64,000 nt of DNA from an uncultured Lachnospiraceae bacterium (GTDB taxonomy: Bacteria; Bacillota; Clostridia; Lachnospirales; Lachnospiraceae). This document shows positions 28,053-37,097 of the stretch, one piece after another; the first letter of the stretch is position 1, and each line of letters starts with the position of its first letter. The notes under the pieces are model-generated. The model saw nothing but the letters and a program-made list of their open reading frames with translations, did no database searches and was not told the origin of the DNA. The position numbers and the translations under genes are program-made. The stretch covers positions 85,840-149,839 of the forward strand of contig CAJTTO010000004.1 of the NCBI GenBank assembly GCA_910579275.1, in the 5' to 3' direction.

Positions 28053-29156
28053 ATGCCAAGAGCAGGTTCAGGCGGGGGACGTTCATCGAGCCGCCGCTCA
28101 TCAGGAAGTCATTCATCATCACGCAGCTCCGGCGGTCACCGCATAAGCAGCGGAGGCAGTAACAGAAGGGCTGGCGGCGGGCGCAGTTCCGGTGCTTCGT
28201 CCGGTTTTGGTTCCTCATACCGTAGTACTCCACCACCGCCACCAGTTGGAGGACCAAGAATGCCGCCTCCGCCTCCGCCATACAGCTACCGTAGAAGGGG
28301 ATACCGCCGCAGTTACTCTGGCGGAGGATACCGCCGCAGTTATTCAGGCGGAGGCTCCTCCGGAACACTGTCATCTGTTATCGCACTGATTATGCTTATT
28401 GTAATCATATATGCTTTGGTTTCCGTATTTTCCATAAAAATGTCGTCAAACGGTTCCGGCTCCTCCTCTGTTCCCGCCAGCACCAGAAACCGTGAAAAAC
28501 TAAATTCCGGCATTGCATTTGACAGTAACTGCATTGTCGATGAGCTAGACTGGTTTGACTCAGTTTCGGCAGCCGGACGAAAACTCAAGACTTTTTATGA
28601 CAAGACAGGAGTGCAGCCATACATTGTCCTGTTAAAATACCACCCAGAGCTGATTGAGGATTCCGATAAAGAGCAGTATGCACTGGATTATTATGAAGAA
28701 CATATTGACAACGAAGCGACATTCCTCTACATGTATTTTGCGGAGGAGGATCAGGATAACGATGTGGGATATATGTGCTATGTCAATGGCAAACAGGTGG
28801 ATTCCATCATGGATTCCGAAGCGATTGAGATTTTCTGGGGATACATTGACCGAAACTGGTACTCCGACATATCGACAGATACGCTCTTTGCAGACGCCTT
28901 TGACATGACAGCAAATACCATCATGCATAAGTCCAAGTCCGCTGCAGATGTCGCCTTTGTGGCTGCTGCAGGCATTGTCGCAGTTCTTGTCATTGTTACA
29001 ATTATTATTGCCATGGTCATCAAGCGCAAGCACGAGCGGGAGCGCGCCGAGGAAACACAGCGCATCCTGAACACACCGCTGCCAAACAACCCGCTGAGCA
29101 CACAGGGAAACTGGCAGACTACTTCCATCACAGACAACAAAAATCAGTCACAGTAG
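28053..29156 (+). CDS. Membrane protein with SR/Gly/Pro-rich N-terminus
   Basis: The 367-aa product begins with about 105 residues of low complexity: Ser/Arg/Gly-rich, then two short polyproline runs (PPPPP, PPPPPP) and two copies of GGYRRSYSGG. A membrane helix follows (SSVIALIMLIVIIYALVSVF), then a soluble domain of about 165 residues (KLNSGIAFDSNCIVDELDWF, YIVLLKYHPELIEDSDKEQY) resembling TPM-like domains, a second membrane helix (FVAAAGIVAVLVIVTIIIAM) and a charged tail. AGGAGG directly follows the DUF4317 stop and serves this start. The role is unknown; the basic, flexible N-terminus could bind acidic surfaces or nucleic acid. Confidence 0.8.
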   Translation: MPRAGSGGGRSSSRRSSGSHSSSRSSGGHRISSGGSNRRAGGGRSSGASSGFGSSYRSTPPPPPVGGPRMPPPPPPYSYRRRGYRRSYSGGGYRRSYSGGGSSGTLSSVIALIMLIVIIYALVSVFSIKMSSNGSGSSSVPASTRNREKLNSGIAFDSNCIVDELDWFDSVSAAGRKLKTFYDKTGVQPYIVLLKYHPELIEDSDKEQYALDYYEEHIDNEATFLYMYFAEEDQDNDVGYMCYVNGKQVDSIMDSEAIEIFWGYIDRNWYSDISTDTLFADAFDMTANTIMHKSKSAADVAFVAAAGIVAVLVIVTIIIAMVIKRKHERERAEETQRILNTPLPNNPLSTQGNWQTTSITDNKNQSQ

Positions 29157-29159
29157 AAA

Positions 29160-29191
29160 AGAGCAGGGGAATCCATTCATTTCCCCTGCTC
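29160..29191. terminator. Bidirectional terminator
   Basis: GAGCAGGGGAA pairs with TTCCCCTGCTC around an eight-base loop, a few bases after the plus-strand membrane protein gene. On the minus strand it is followed by CTTTTC, so it also serves the convergent AAA-ATPase-like gene. Confidence 0.75.
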
Positions 29192-29257
29192 ATACTTATG
29201 CAACGTACACCCCGCGCGGCGAGTAGGCGAAGATAGCTCTTCCCTACTTGATTTCCG

Positions 29258-30979
29258 CTACCCAATCAGACATGTTTTTCCCGCAAAAGCAAACCCATAC
29301 TTGCGAATCTGTTCCGGCTGCAATCCGTCTGCCAGAAGCTGCGCCGCATACTTTCTATCCTCAATCTGGGCAAGTGCGTTTGCAACGGTCTCCTCAAGGT
29401 CTTTTTCCCTTTTCGGCTTATGCACTTTGAACTCTATGATATAGGCGTTGTCCTTTGTCCTGTCAACAGGGCACAGCATCACGTCATATCGCCCGAATCC
29501 ACTTTCCTTATTGGAATGAATCGCAAATCTTCCGTCTAAGTCCACCATCAGCCCAAGCACAAAACCATGGTAAAACCGTTCGGGGTCGTCATCGCCGGAT
29601 GCACTTTTTGCAGCGTCAAAACTGGAAAAGCTCTGCAGTGCTATCTTGTTCATGAACTCGTTCATGGCATCGACATCATCGAGAAGCAGCGCCTTGACAA
29701 AACCATTGTATGCACTGTCCTGTTCCTGAATACAAAACCATCCCATCACCATTTTTCTAAACATCAACAGTACCTCATGGTTTGTAAGCGTCAGTGTATA
29801 GCATGGGTCACTCTTCCTGTCCGCCCTAAGCTCCTCGCAGTCAACCACCTTAAGGTATCCTGATGCCAATAGCAGGCTCCACACTGCATTCGTACTATTC
29901 TTGAGCTGGTTAAATACAATCTGCTCATCAAACATGACTGTAATATTTTTCCCCGAAATCAGCTCCTCAAAAATATCCTTCGTGTGCACCGTTCCGGTTC
30001 GTATCAGGGCATTCACCAGTTCGTTTGAGCTTGTGTCAGCCCAATAGGTATCATACTTTCCCTTTTTTCCAATAAAGGACATAATAGACCATGGATTATA
30101 GATGTCCGTATAATTTCCAAAGGTAAAACCATCGTACCACTGTTTCACACCTTGTTTTTCGGCTTCCAGCCCTGTCTCATCAAGCGCATGAAAAACTTCT
30201 TTTTCCGTAAATCCGAAATACTGCGCATATTTATCGGAAGTGGTCGTCACAACTTCCAGATTATTCAAGTCCGAGAAGATAGATTCCTTTGATATCCTCG
30301 TAATTCCCGTAATCATGCCCCTGTGCAAGTGCGGATTCGTCTTAAATGCCGCGTTGAAAAAACTTCGGAAAAACGCGACTGCCTCATCCCAGCTCCCCGC
30401 AAGCCATGCTTCCTGCATTGGCGTATCGTACTCGTCAAGCAGAACAATGACATTCTTCTTATAATACTTTTCCAGATAGATGCAGAGCCGGTTTACGGAT
30501 ACAAAAAACGTCTCGTCGGACATGTCATCATTCACCGACGCAAAATATTGTCTGTCTGCCTCCGCAAAGATTTCTGACTGCATCATCTCCCTGTAATCCG
30601 CATACAAATTTGTAATAATCTGCTTTACTGCTTTCTTTAAGGACTCCATTCTGCCTGTCTTAACCGACGCAAAACTCAGCGAAATCACCGGAAAAGTCCC
30701 TTGAAGCTGCCTGAATTTGTACATCCCCTCCGGAGACTTTTCCTCCCATATGAAAAGCCCCTCAAACAAATCACCCCTGCCTGCGTACCGATTCGAGAAA
30801 AAGCATTCCAGCGTGCTCAGGTTCAGCGTCTTACCAAAACGGCGCGGGCGTGTGACCAGTGTCACCTTGTCGGCATTTTCCCACCACTCCTTGATAAAGC
30901 CGGTCTTGTCAATGTAAAAAATATTCTCTGTCCTTACTTCCTTAAAACTTTGGTATCCAATACCCAAAACCTGCGCCAT
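29258..30979 (-). CDS. AAA-ATPase-like / PD-(D/E)XK nuclease fusion protein
   Basis: A 573-aa protein with an N-terminal AAA-ATPase-like domain (PF09820 type) and a C-terminal PD-(D/E)XK nuclease-like domain (PF08011 type). The P-loop-like TRPRRFGKT is at 43-51, the Walker B VIVLLDEYD at 177-185, ITGITRISKESIFSDLNNLE follows as a sensor region, and the nuclease core GRYDVMLCP...YIIEFKVHK lies near the C-terminus. GGAGGG precedes the chosen ATG at 30979; the longer frame to 31024 has none. Families of this type are expanded in gut bacteria; functions are unproven. A paralogue lies at 39947-41659. Confidence 0.88.
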   Translation of the reverse strand: MAQVLGIGYQSFKEVRTENIFYIDKTGFIKEWWENADKVTLVTRPRRFGKTLNLSTLECFFSNRYAGRGDLFEGLFIWEEKSPEGMYKFRQLQGTFPVISLSFASVKTGRMESLKKAVKQIITNLYADYREMMQSEIFAEADRQYFASVNDDMSDETFFVSVNRLCIYLEKYYKKNVIVLLDEYDTPMQEAWLAGSWDEAVAFFRSFFNAAFKTNPHLHRGMITGITRISKESIFSDLNNLEVVTTTSDKYAQYFGFTEKEVFHALDETGLEAEKQGVKQWYDGFTFGNYTDIYNPWSIMSFIGKKGKYDTYWADTSSNELVNALIRTGTVHTKDIFEELISGKNITVMFDEQIVFNQLKNSTNAVWSLLLASGYLKVVDCEELRADRKSDPCYTLTLTNHEVLLMFRKMVMGWFCIQEQDSAYNGFVKALLLDDVDAMNEFMNKIALQSFSSFDAAKSASGDDDPERFYHGFVLGLMVDLDGRFAIHSNKESGFGRYDVMLCPVDRTKDNAYIIEFKVHKPKREKDLEETVANALAQIEDRKYAAQLLADGLQPEQIRKYGFAFAGKTCLIG

Positions 30980-31078
30980 GTCATCCCTCCGTTTATGCTT
31001 GATAGGTTCATTATATCCTCTCATTTTTTAATTCACAAGGGCAAATCTGTTCTTTTTTGCCAGATATTTTTATCCCAA

Positions 31079-31190
31079 GTTACAATTCACACCTCAATAG
31101 CTTTTATCGGCATACAAGCTATTGAGGTGTGAATTATAACAGATTTTGGCGCATGACTCCCACTATTTTGGTGAATGTCTGAACAGTAAC
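31079..31190. repeat. Structured intergenic repeat, family B copy (B2)
   Basis: GTTACAATTCACACCTCAAT pairs over 24 of 25 positions with the arm ending GAATTATAAC around a TTATCGGCATAC loop. AACAGATTTTGGCGCATGA and CTGAACAGTAAC follow. The stem ends, the loop core TTTTATCGGCA and the tail match the B module at 25726-25869, but the inner CAAAATGC hairpin is absent, as if lost between ATTTTG direct repeats. Confidence 0.8.
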
Positions 31191-31248
31191 TATCCCAATA
31201 GTATTAACATGCCACAAACGCATTACACCAGCAAAAATTGGTACAGCT

Positions 31249-32166
31249 ATGGGTGGACATACCTTTCCATCTGTGTTATATTTTAAACACAAAGCAGAGA
31301 GCAAGGCAAATATAAAATTGAATACAAACAGAAAAAAATCAACAGGGCATACCCTGGCGGAAGAAACAGGCAAAATCTCGTACAACATGACAAACGACTA
31401 TATGTTTCGCGCGGTACTGCAGAAAAGCGAAAAAGTCCTGAAAGGGCTTATCGGCGCGCTGCTGCATGTTGATCCAGAATCTCTTGATGTAGAAATCACG
31501 AATCCGATTACCCTCGGGCAGTCCTTTGAGAACAAGGACTTTATTTTGGATATCAGCGTCTCAATTAAAGACAAAGCGAAGCTCAATCTTGAGATGCAGA
31601 TGGTAAACTACGGAAACTGGAAAGAACGGTCGCTCAGTTACCTTTGCCGTTCCTTTGACAATGTATACAAGGGACAGGATTACATTACGGTGGAGCCCGT
31701 GATTCAAATTAGTTTTCTGGACTTCCCGCTGTTTCCGGAATCTCCAGAATTTTATGCGACCTACATGATGAAAAACATTAAGACAGATGCTGTCTACACA
31801 GACAAGCTGCGTCTTTCCGTGGTAGAGTTGAACAGTATCAGCTTGGCTACCGAAGAAGACTGCCTCTATCAAATTGACAAATGGGCAAAATTCTTCAAGG
31901 TCAAAACGTGGGAGGAGTTGAAGACTATGGCTATGACAAATCAATATATGGAAGCAGCAGCAAACACAATCTTTGAAATCAGCTCGGATGAGAATATTCG
32001 TGAGCTTTGCCGCAGACGGGCGGAATTTGAGGCTTTTGAGCGGCAACAGAACGCTGAAATTGCACAATTAAAAAAATCAAATACCGCCCTAACACAGGCA
32101 AATGCCGACAAGGACGCTGAAATCGCTCGTTTAAAACAACTGATTGCCAGTTTGCAGCCTAATTAG
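31249..32166 (+). CDS. Rpn family recombination-promoting nuclease / PD-(D/E)XK transposase-like protein
   Basis: The product resembles the PDDEXK_2/Rpn group: MTNDYMFRAVLQKSEKVLKG, then VEITNPITLGQSFENKDFIL with the active-site Asp and KAKLNLEMQMVNYGNWKERS with the Glu-x-Gln motif, then RSFDNVYKGQDY and a C-terminal coiled coil (QQNAEIAQLKKSNTALTQAN). The listed ATG at 31249 lacks a ribosome site. A TTG at 31318 preceded by GCAAGG, giving about 282 residues, is a better match to family length and may be the true start. Rpn proteins promote RecA-independent recombination in E. coli; here the role is inferred. It lies just after repeat B2. Confidence 0.82.
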   Translation: MGGHTFPSVLYFKHKAESKANIKLNTNRKKSTGHTLAEETGKISYNMTNDYMFRAVLQKSEKVLKGLIGALLHVDPESLDVEITNPITLGQSFENKDFILDISVSIKDKAKLNLEMQMVNYGNWKERSLSYLCRSFDNVYKGQDYITVEPVIQISFLDFPLFPESPEFYATYMMKNIKTDAVYTDKLRLSVVELNSISLATEEDCLYQIDKWAKFFKVKTWEELKTMAMTNQYMEAAANTIFEISSDENIRELCRRRAEFEAFERQQNAEIAQLKKSNTALTQANADKDAEIARLKQLIASLQPN

Positions 32167-32284
32167 AAAACTCCCTTTTCGAAATTGTGTCCCCCTGAAA
32201 ACAAACCTATAAATATACATTGTGAATAGCAGATAAAGATTGTTGATAAAAAACAGATAAATCGGTATTCGGAGAGTGAAACCT

Positions 32285-32776
32285 ATGAAGATTAGAAAAG
32301 CAGCAGAACATGAGTTGTTGGAATTATGGGGATATGAGAACATTCATACTGCTTCTTATAATGCAAAGTTCTTTTGCGACAACATAAAAAGCGTGAATGC
32401 CGAATTTTGGGCGCTCGATTATGATGGAGAACTGGTTGGTGAGTTGTATGTTTTCTATGACCTTGAGGACAAGGATTTTGCAGACGGACAAAGAACTGCA
32501 TATCTCTGCGCATTCAGAGTTAAAACAAATTTCCGTGGTCAGGGATTAGGGACAAAGCTAATCTGCCATGTGATTAAGCACTTAAAGGATTTAGGATATC
32601 AAAGGATATCTATTGGCGTTGACACCACAGATGCAGCTAATATTCGTTTATATAAACGGCTTGGTTTTACAATAAGGGTAAAAGAGTGTACAGAAGATCC
32701 TTGTGACAGAGACGAAAATATGCAGCCTAAATCATGTCCTTGCTTCTGGCTGTTATACAAAGAGGTCTGGAGCTAA
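32285..32776 (+). CDS. GNAT family N-acetyltransferase
   Basis: A 163-aa GNAT acetyltransferase. The acetyl-CoA motif is VKTNFRGQGLGTKLICHVIK (Gln/Arg-x-x-Gly-x-Gly/Ala pattern), followed by ISIGVDTTDAANIRLYKRLG, the usual Asn-x-x-Ala/Arg-x-x-Tyr segment. ATG at 32285 has GGAGAG nine bases upstream; the GTG at 32276 would place the start inside that spacing. The substrate is unknown. The gene stands alone on the plus strand and faces the alpha/beta hydrolase gene, sharing a terminator. Confidence 0.88.
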   Translation: MKIRKAAEHELLELWGYENIHTASYNAKFFCDNIKSVNAEFWALDYDGELVGELYVFYDLEDKDFADGQRTAYLCAFRVKTNFRGQGLGTKLICHVIKHLKDLGYQRISIGVDTTDAANIRLYKRLGFTIRVKECTEDPCDRDENMQPKSCPCFWLLYKEVWS

Positions 32777-32833
32777 AAAACAACTGGCACATCCTTGAAG
32801 AAATAAACACGTCGAGATGTGTCAGTTGTTTTA
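32775..32833. terminator. Bidirectional terminator
   Basis: AAAACAACTGGCACATC pairs with GATGTGTCAGTTGTTTT. The plus strand ends in TTTTATTAT and the minus strand in TTTTTTAG, so it serves both the GNAT gene and the convergent hydrolase gene. Confidence 0.85.
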
Positions 32834-32859
32834 TTATATCCAGTATCTTCCCGGCATCT

Positions 32860-33924
32860 TTATTCCCCAATTGCCTCCGTGTAAAAATCCACGATATCCG
32901 CAAACAGTTCCGCATTCAACCGCGACGTCAGTGTCTTATCTATTCCAGCATTCCACGCTTTCAGGATGTCATCCGGAATTTCTTCTCCGTACTGCGCAAG
33001 CATCTGGTTATACTCCGCGTCCAACTTCTCCATATATGCCAGACGCTCCTCGCTGTAATCCATCATGAGGTCGCCATGCTTCCTGCCCTCAAGGAGTACA
33101 TATTTTACATCTGTCCGCGTAATTTTATCGCGGTTGGTGTAAATGCATGGCCCGTCAAATCCCACAAAATCATCCTGATCACCCTGAATAATCATGACTG
33201 CCGTGTTGACTGCACGGTTGATTCCGTCTGCCGCTGTCAGGTTCATCTTGTCGCCGAACGTAGTGCGCAGCGTGAGCCATATAAACGGCTGCTCCACATA
33301 GCTGAATGAACCGATCAAGCTTTTCCCGACATATGTCATCTCCTGCACACTGTCATTATAACCCGCAAGACTGGCAACCGCTGCGATATCATGGTCAAAA
33401 TTCAGCACTGCCGTTGTGGCGAATCCGCCCCAGCTGTGCCCATAGAGACAGATGGGCAGACCGTCAAAAACAGGGTTTTGCTCCACATAGGTCAGCGCAT
33501 TGTCCAAGTCAAGCGCCGACTGCACCAACCCGATACAGCTGTCGCCTGTCGAGGCGCCGCTTCCGGTGTTGTCATAGGCAAACACCATAAACCCATTGTC
33601 TACAAAATACTTCGTCTCGCTGATATACCCCTCGGAATATCCGCCCAGTCCGTGCGAAACCACCACAAGCCCTTTTGCCGGCTTATCCTTTCCGTAGATG
33701 TAGCCTGTCAGCGTCTCTTTGCCGGAGGCAAAGGTCACGGTTTCCCGCGGAAAATCTGCAAAGTCCGCCCAGCGCAGGTACTCGGAATATTTCTTTTGCT
33801 CACTCCGGTTAAAATACACTTTCATATAGTGGTTGATTAACAGGAAAGACGAAACCACAAAGACCACCAGCAGAACACCCGCAACAGTCAGAACAATCCT
33901 TATGATTCTGCGACTCTTTTTCAT
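32860..33924 (-). CDS. Membrane-anchored alpha/beta hydrolase
   Basis: A 354-aa protein with one N-terminal membrane helix (IVLTVAGVLLVVFVVSSFLL) and an alpha/beta hydrolase domain outside or at the membrane. GLVVVSHGLGGYSEGYISET forms the oxyanion region, GHSWGG carries the nucleophile Ser, DQDDFVG the likely acid and GRKHGDLM the His. It resembles BAAT/peptidase S9-like esterases. It starts 14 bp after the ileS stop on the same strand, so it is the last gene of the T-box-controlled ileS operon. That link to isoleucine supply is unexpected and its reason is not evident. Confidence 0.88.
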   Translation of the reverse strand: MKKSRRIIRIVLTVAGVLLVVFVVSSFLLINHYMKVYFNRSEQKKYSEYLRWADFADFPRETVTFASGKETLTGYIYGKDKPAKGLVVVSHGLGGYSEGYISETKYFVDNGFMVFAYDNTGSGASTGDSCIGLVQSALDLDNALTYVEQNPVFDGLPICLYGHSWGGFATTAVLNFDHDIAAVASLAGYNDSVQEMTYVGKSLIGSFSYVEQPFIWLTLRTTFGDKMNLTAADGINRAVNTAVMIIQGDQDDFVGFDGPCIYTNRDKITRTDVKYVLLEGRKHGDLMMDYSEERLAYMEKLDAEYNQMLAQYGEEIPDDILKAWNAGIDKTLTSRLNAELFADIVDFYTEAIGE

Positions 33925-33938
33925 TTTCTAAACACTCC

Positions 33939-36900
33939 TTAGCAGCGTTCCACGCCAACAGCTGCGTTCTCGCCATTAATATTCCATTCCTTTGCATTCG
34001 GCATACTGTCCTCACCGTATACAAACGCATCCGCGAGAACCTTTTCGCCGATTGCCTTCTCGTTCTTCTGCACAACACTAACAATCGTGTCATTTCCGCT
34101 GATGGAAACCTTGATGTGATCCATCACCTCAAAGCCGGAATCCTTACGCATGGTCTGTACCTTGCTGATGACCTCGTAGACAAAGCCCTCCTCGACAAGT
34201 TCCTCTGTGAGATTCGTGTCAAGCACGACCGTCACCGTATTGTCCGCCTCTGTCACATAGCCCTCTTTCTGGGAAATGTCAATCAGCAAGTCCTCCTCGG
34301 CAAGCTTCACCTCTGTTCCATCCACGTCAAACGTAATAACCCCGTCTGCCTTCAGCGCATCCATCGCCGCATTTCCGTCAATCGTGGAAAGCTTTTCCCT
34401 GATGCCGCCAAGCTGTTTGCCGTACTTAGGTCCCACAGTCTTTAACTGCGGCTTAAAGGTGTAGGTCGTAAATTCCCGCACATCATCCGTAAACACAACC
34501 TTTTTGACATTCAGCTCATCCTCGATGATTTCCTGATAGAATGCGCCCAGTGTAAACGGCGCCTTGATAAACATGGTACTGATTGGCTGACGGTTCTTGA
34601 TATTTGCCGTATTGCGGCACGCACGTCCCATCACAACCGTCTTCAGCACTGCCTCCATATCCGTCTCGAGCTGCTTGTCAATAAACTTCTCGTCAACAGA
34701 TGGGAAATCGCACAGGTGGATGCTCTCCGGCGCGGACGAATCAACGCTGCAAACAAGGTTTCGGTAAATGTCCTCTGTCATAAACGGAATCATCGGCGCC
34801 GCCGCCTTGGAAATGGTCACAAGTGCGGTGTAAAGCGTCATGTATGCGTTAATCTTGTCCTGTTCCATGCCCTTTGCCCAGAACCGTTCACGGCTGCGCC
34901 GTACATACCAGTTGCTCATCTCGTCCACAAACTCCTGCAAAGCGCGCGCCGCCTCGGGAATCCTGTAGTTTTCAAGGTCATTGTCCACAGCGCCGACAAC
35001 CGTGTTGAGCTTTGACAAAAGCCATTTGTCCATCACCGGAAGTTTGTCATACTCCAATGTGTACTTCGTCGCGTCAAAACCGTCAATATTTGCGTAGAGT
35101 ACGAAAAACGCGTAAGTGTTCCACAGTGTTCCCATGAATTTGCGCTGTCCCTCCTGCACTGCCTTGCCGTGGAAACGGTTCGGAAGCCAAGGTGCGGAAT
35201 TGACGTAAAAATACCAGCGGATTGCATCTGCCCCGTAGGTTTCCAACGCCTCAAACGGGTCTACCGCATTGCCCTTTGACTTGGACATCTTCTGCCCGTT
35301 CTCGTCCTGAACATGACCAAGCACGATGACATTCTCATAGGGCGCCTTGTTAAACAACAGCGTGGATTCCGCCATCAGCGAGTAGAACCAGCCGCGCGTC
35401 TGGTCAACCGCCTCCGAGATAAACTGTGCCGGAAACTGCTGCTCAAACAATTCCTTATTTTCAAAAGGATAGTGATGCTGTGCAAACGGCATGGCGCCAG
35501 AGTCAAACCAGCAGTCAATGACCTCTGGAACCCTGCGCATCTCCTTGCCGCAGTCCGGGCATTTGAAAGTCACCTCATCAATATAAGGTCTGTGCAGCTC
35601 GACTTTTACCGCATCGGGATTCCCGCTTCGGTCCGCAAGCTCCTGCCTGCTGCCGATACACTCCTGATGACCGCACTCGCACTCCCACACATTGAGCGGC
35701 GTTCCCCAGTAACGGTTCCGCGAGATGCCCCAGTCCTGAATGTTCTCAAGCCAGTCGCCAAAACGTCCTTTTCCGATAGACTCCGGAATCCAGTTGACTG
35801 TGTTGTTGTTGCGCACCAAGTCCTCTTTTACCGCTGTCATCTTGATAAACCATGACTCGCGCGCATAGTAGATTAACGGCGTGTCACAGCGCCAGCAGTG
35901 CGGATACTCATGCTCGAATTTCGGCGCGTCAAACAGCAGTCCCTTCTCCTCCAAGTCCTTCAAAATCATCGGATCCGCCTTTTTCACGAAAACGCCCGCG
36001 TAGGAGGTCTCCTCTGTCATCTCGCCCTTTCCGTTGACAAGCTGTACAAACGGCAGCTCATACTTTCTGCCGACATTAGCATCGTCCTCACCAAACGCAG
36101 GGGCAATGTGTACGATGCCGGTACCGTCTGTCATTGTGACATATGTGTCACAAGTGATAAAATGCGCCTTTTTGTGCTGCTTTTCAATGATGCCTGCCGC
36201 AAAGTCAAACAGCGGTACATACGCCTTGTACTCTAAATCCGTACCCTTGTAGGTTTCCAGCACCTCATACGCCTTGTCGCCCTCATTTTCCGCCAGTTTA
36301 CCGAGCACCTTGTCGAGCAGCGCTTCCGCCATATAGTAAGTGCAGCCGTCCGCTGCCTTTACCTTACAGTATGTCTCATCAGGATTTACGCAGAGCGCCA
36401 CATTGGACGGAAGTGTCCATGGCGTTGTCGTCCACGCGAGGAAATAAGCGTCCTCGCCAACCACCTGAAAGCGCACAACCGCAGAGCGCTCCTTTACGGT
36501 CTTATAGCCCTGCGCCACCTCCTGCGAGGACAAAGGCGTTCCACAGCGCGGGCAGTACGGCACAATCTTGAAGCCTTTATACAATAATTTTTTGTCCCAG
36601 ATTTCTTTCAGCGCCCACCATTCGGACTCGATGAAATTGTCGTCATACGTCACATAGGGGTCGTCCATATCCGCCCAGAAGCCAACGGTTCCTGAGAAAT
36701 CCTCCCACATGCCCTTGTATTTCCAGACAGACTCCTTGCACTTCTTGATAAACGGCTCCATGCCGTACTCCTCAATCTGGTCTTTGCCGTTCAAGCCCAA
36801 AAGCTTCTCTACCTCAAGCTCCACAGGAAGTCCGTGCGTGTCCCATCCTGCCTTTCTCGGCACCATGTACCCCTTCATGGTGCGGTAGCGCGGAATCATG

Positions 36901-37097
36901 TCCTTGATGACGCGCGTCAGCACATGGCCGATGTGCGGCTTGCCGTTTGCCGTCGGCGGTCCGTCATAAAAGGTATAGGTCTCCCCCTCCTTACGGCTGT
37001 CCATGCTTTTCCTGAAAATGTCATTGTCCTTCCAGAATTTCTCTACATTTTTTTCCCTGTCCACAAAGTTCAGGTTGGTGTCTACTTTGTTGTACAT
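33939..37097 (-). CDS. ileS: Isoleucyl-tRNA synthetase
   Basis: The 1052-aa class I synthetase charges tRNA-Ile. The HIGH motif is at 55-58 within PPTANGKPHIGHVLT, and KMSKSKGNAVDPFEALETYG is the KMSKS loop. A WTTTPWTLPSNVAL editing-site motif and zinc-type cysteine clusters (CPRCGTPLS, CPDCGKEM) are present. Length and the zinc pattern fit the longer, eukaryote-like IleRS type, often less sensitive to mupirocin. Upstream is a T-box leader (37258-37605) with an ATC specifier, and a 48-aa small ORF overlaps the start by 16 bp. AAGGAAAAAC before the ATG is a modest ribosome site, consistent with coupling to that small ORF. Confidence 0.97.
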   Translation of the reverse strand: MYNKVDTNLNFVDREKNVEKFWKDNDIFRKSMDSRKEGETYTFYDGPPTANGKPHIGHVLTRVIKDMIPRYRTMKGYMVPRKAGWDTHGLPVELEVEKLLGLNGKDQIEEYGMEPFIKKCKESVWKYKGMWEDFSGTVGFWADMDDPYVTYDDNFIESEWWALKEIWDKKLLYKGFKIVPYCPRCGTPLSSQEVAQGYKTVKERSAVVRFQVVGEDAYFLAWTTTPWTLPSNVALCVNPDETYCKVKAADGCTYYMAEALLDKVLGKLAENEGDKAYEVLETYKGTDLEYKAYVPLFDFAAGIIEKQHKKAHFITCDTYVTMTDGTGIVHIAPAFGEDDANVGRKYELPFVQLVNGKGEMTEETSYAGVFVKKADPMILKDLEEKGLLFDAPKFEHEYPHCWRCDTPLIYYARESWFIKMTAVKEDLVRNNNTVNWIPESIGKGRFGDWLENIQDWGISRNRYWGTPLNVWECECGHQECIGSRQELADRSGNPDAVKVELHRPYIDEVTFKCPDCGKEMRRVPEVIDCWFDSGAMPFAQHHYPFENKELFEQQFPAQFISEAVDQTRGWFYSLMAESTLLFNKAPYENVIVLGHVQDENGQKMSKSKGNAVDPFEALETYGADAIRWYFYVNSAPWLPNRFHGKAVQEGQRKFMGTLWNTYAFFVLYANIDGFDATKYTLEYDKLPVMDKWLLSKLNTVVGAVDNDLENYRIPEAARALQEFVDEMSNWYVRRSRERFWAKGMEQDKINAYMTLYTALVTISKAAAPMIPFMTEDIYRNLVCSVDSSAPESIHLCDFPSVDEKFIDKQLETDMEAVLKTVVMGRACRNTANIKNRQPISTMFIKAPFTLGAFYQEIIEDELNVKKVVFTDDVREFTTYTFKPQLKTVGPKYGKQLGGIREKLSTIDGNAAMDALKADGVITFDVDGTEVKLAEEDLLIDISQKEGYVTEADNTVTVVLDTNLTEELVEEGFVYEVISKVQTMRKDSGFEVMDHIKVSISGNDTIVSVVQKNEKAIGEKVLADAFVYGEDSMPNAKEWNINGENAAVGVERC

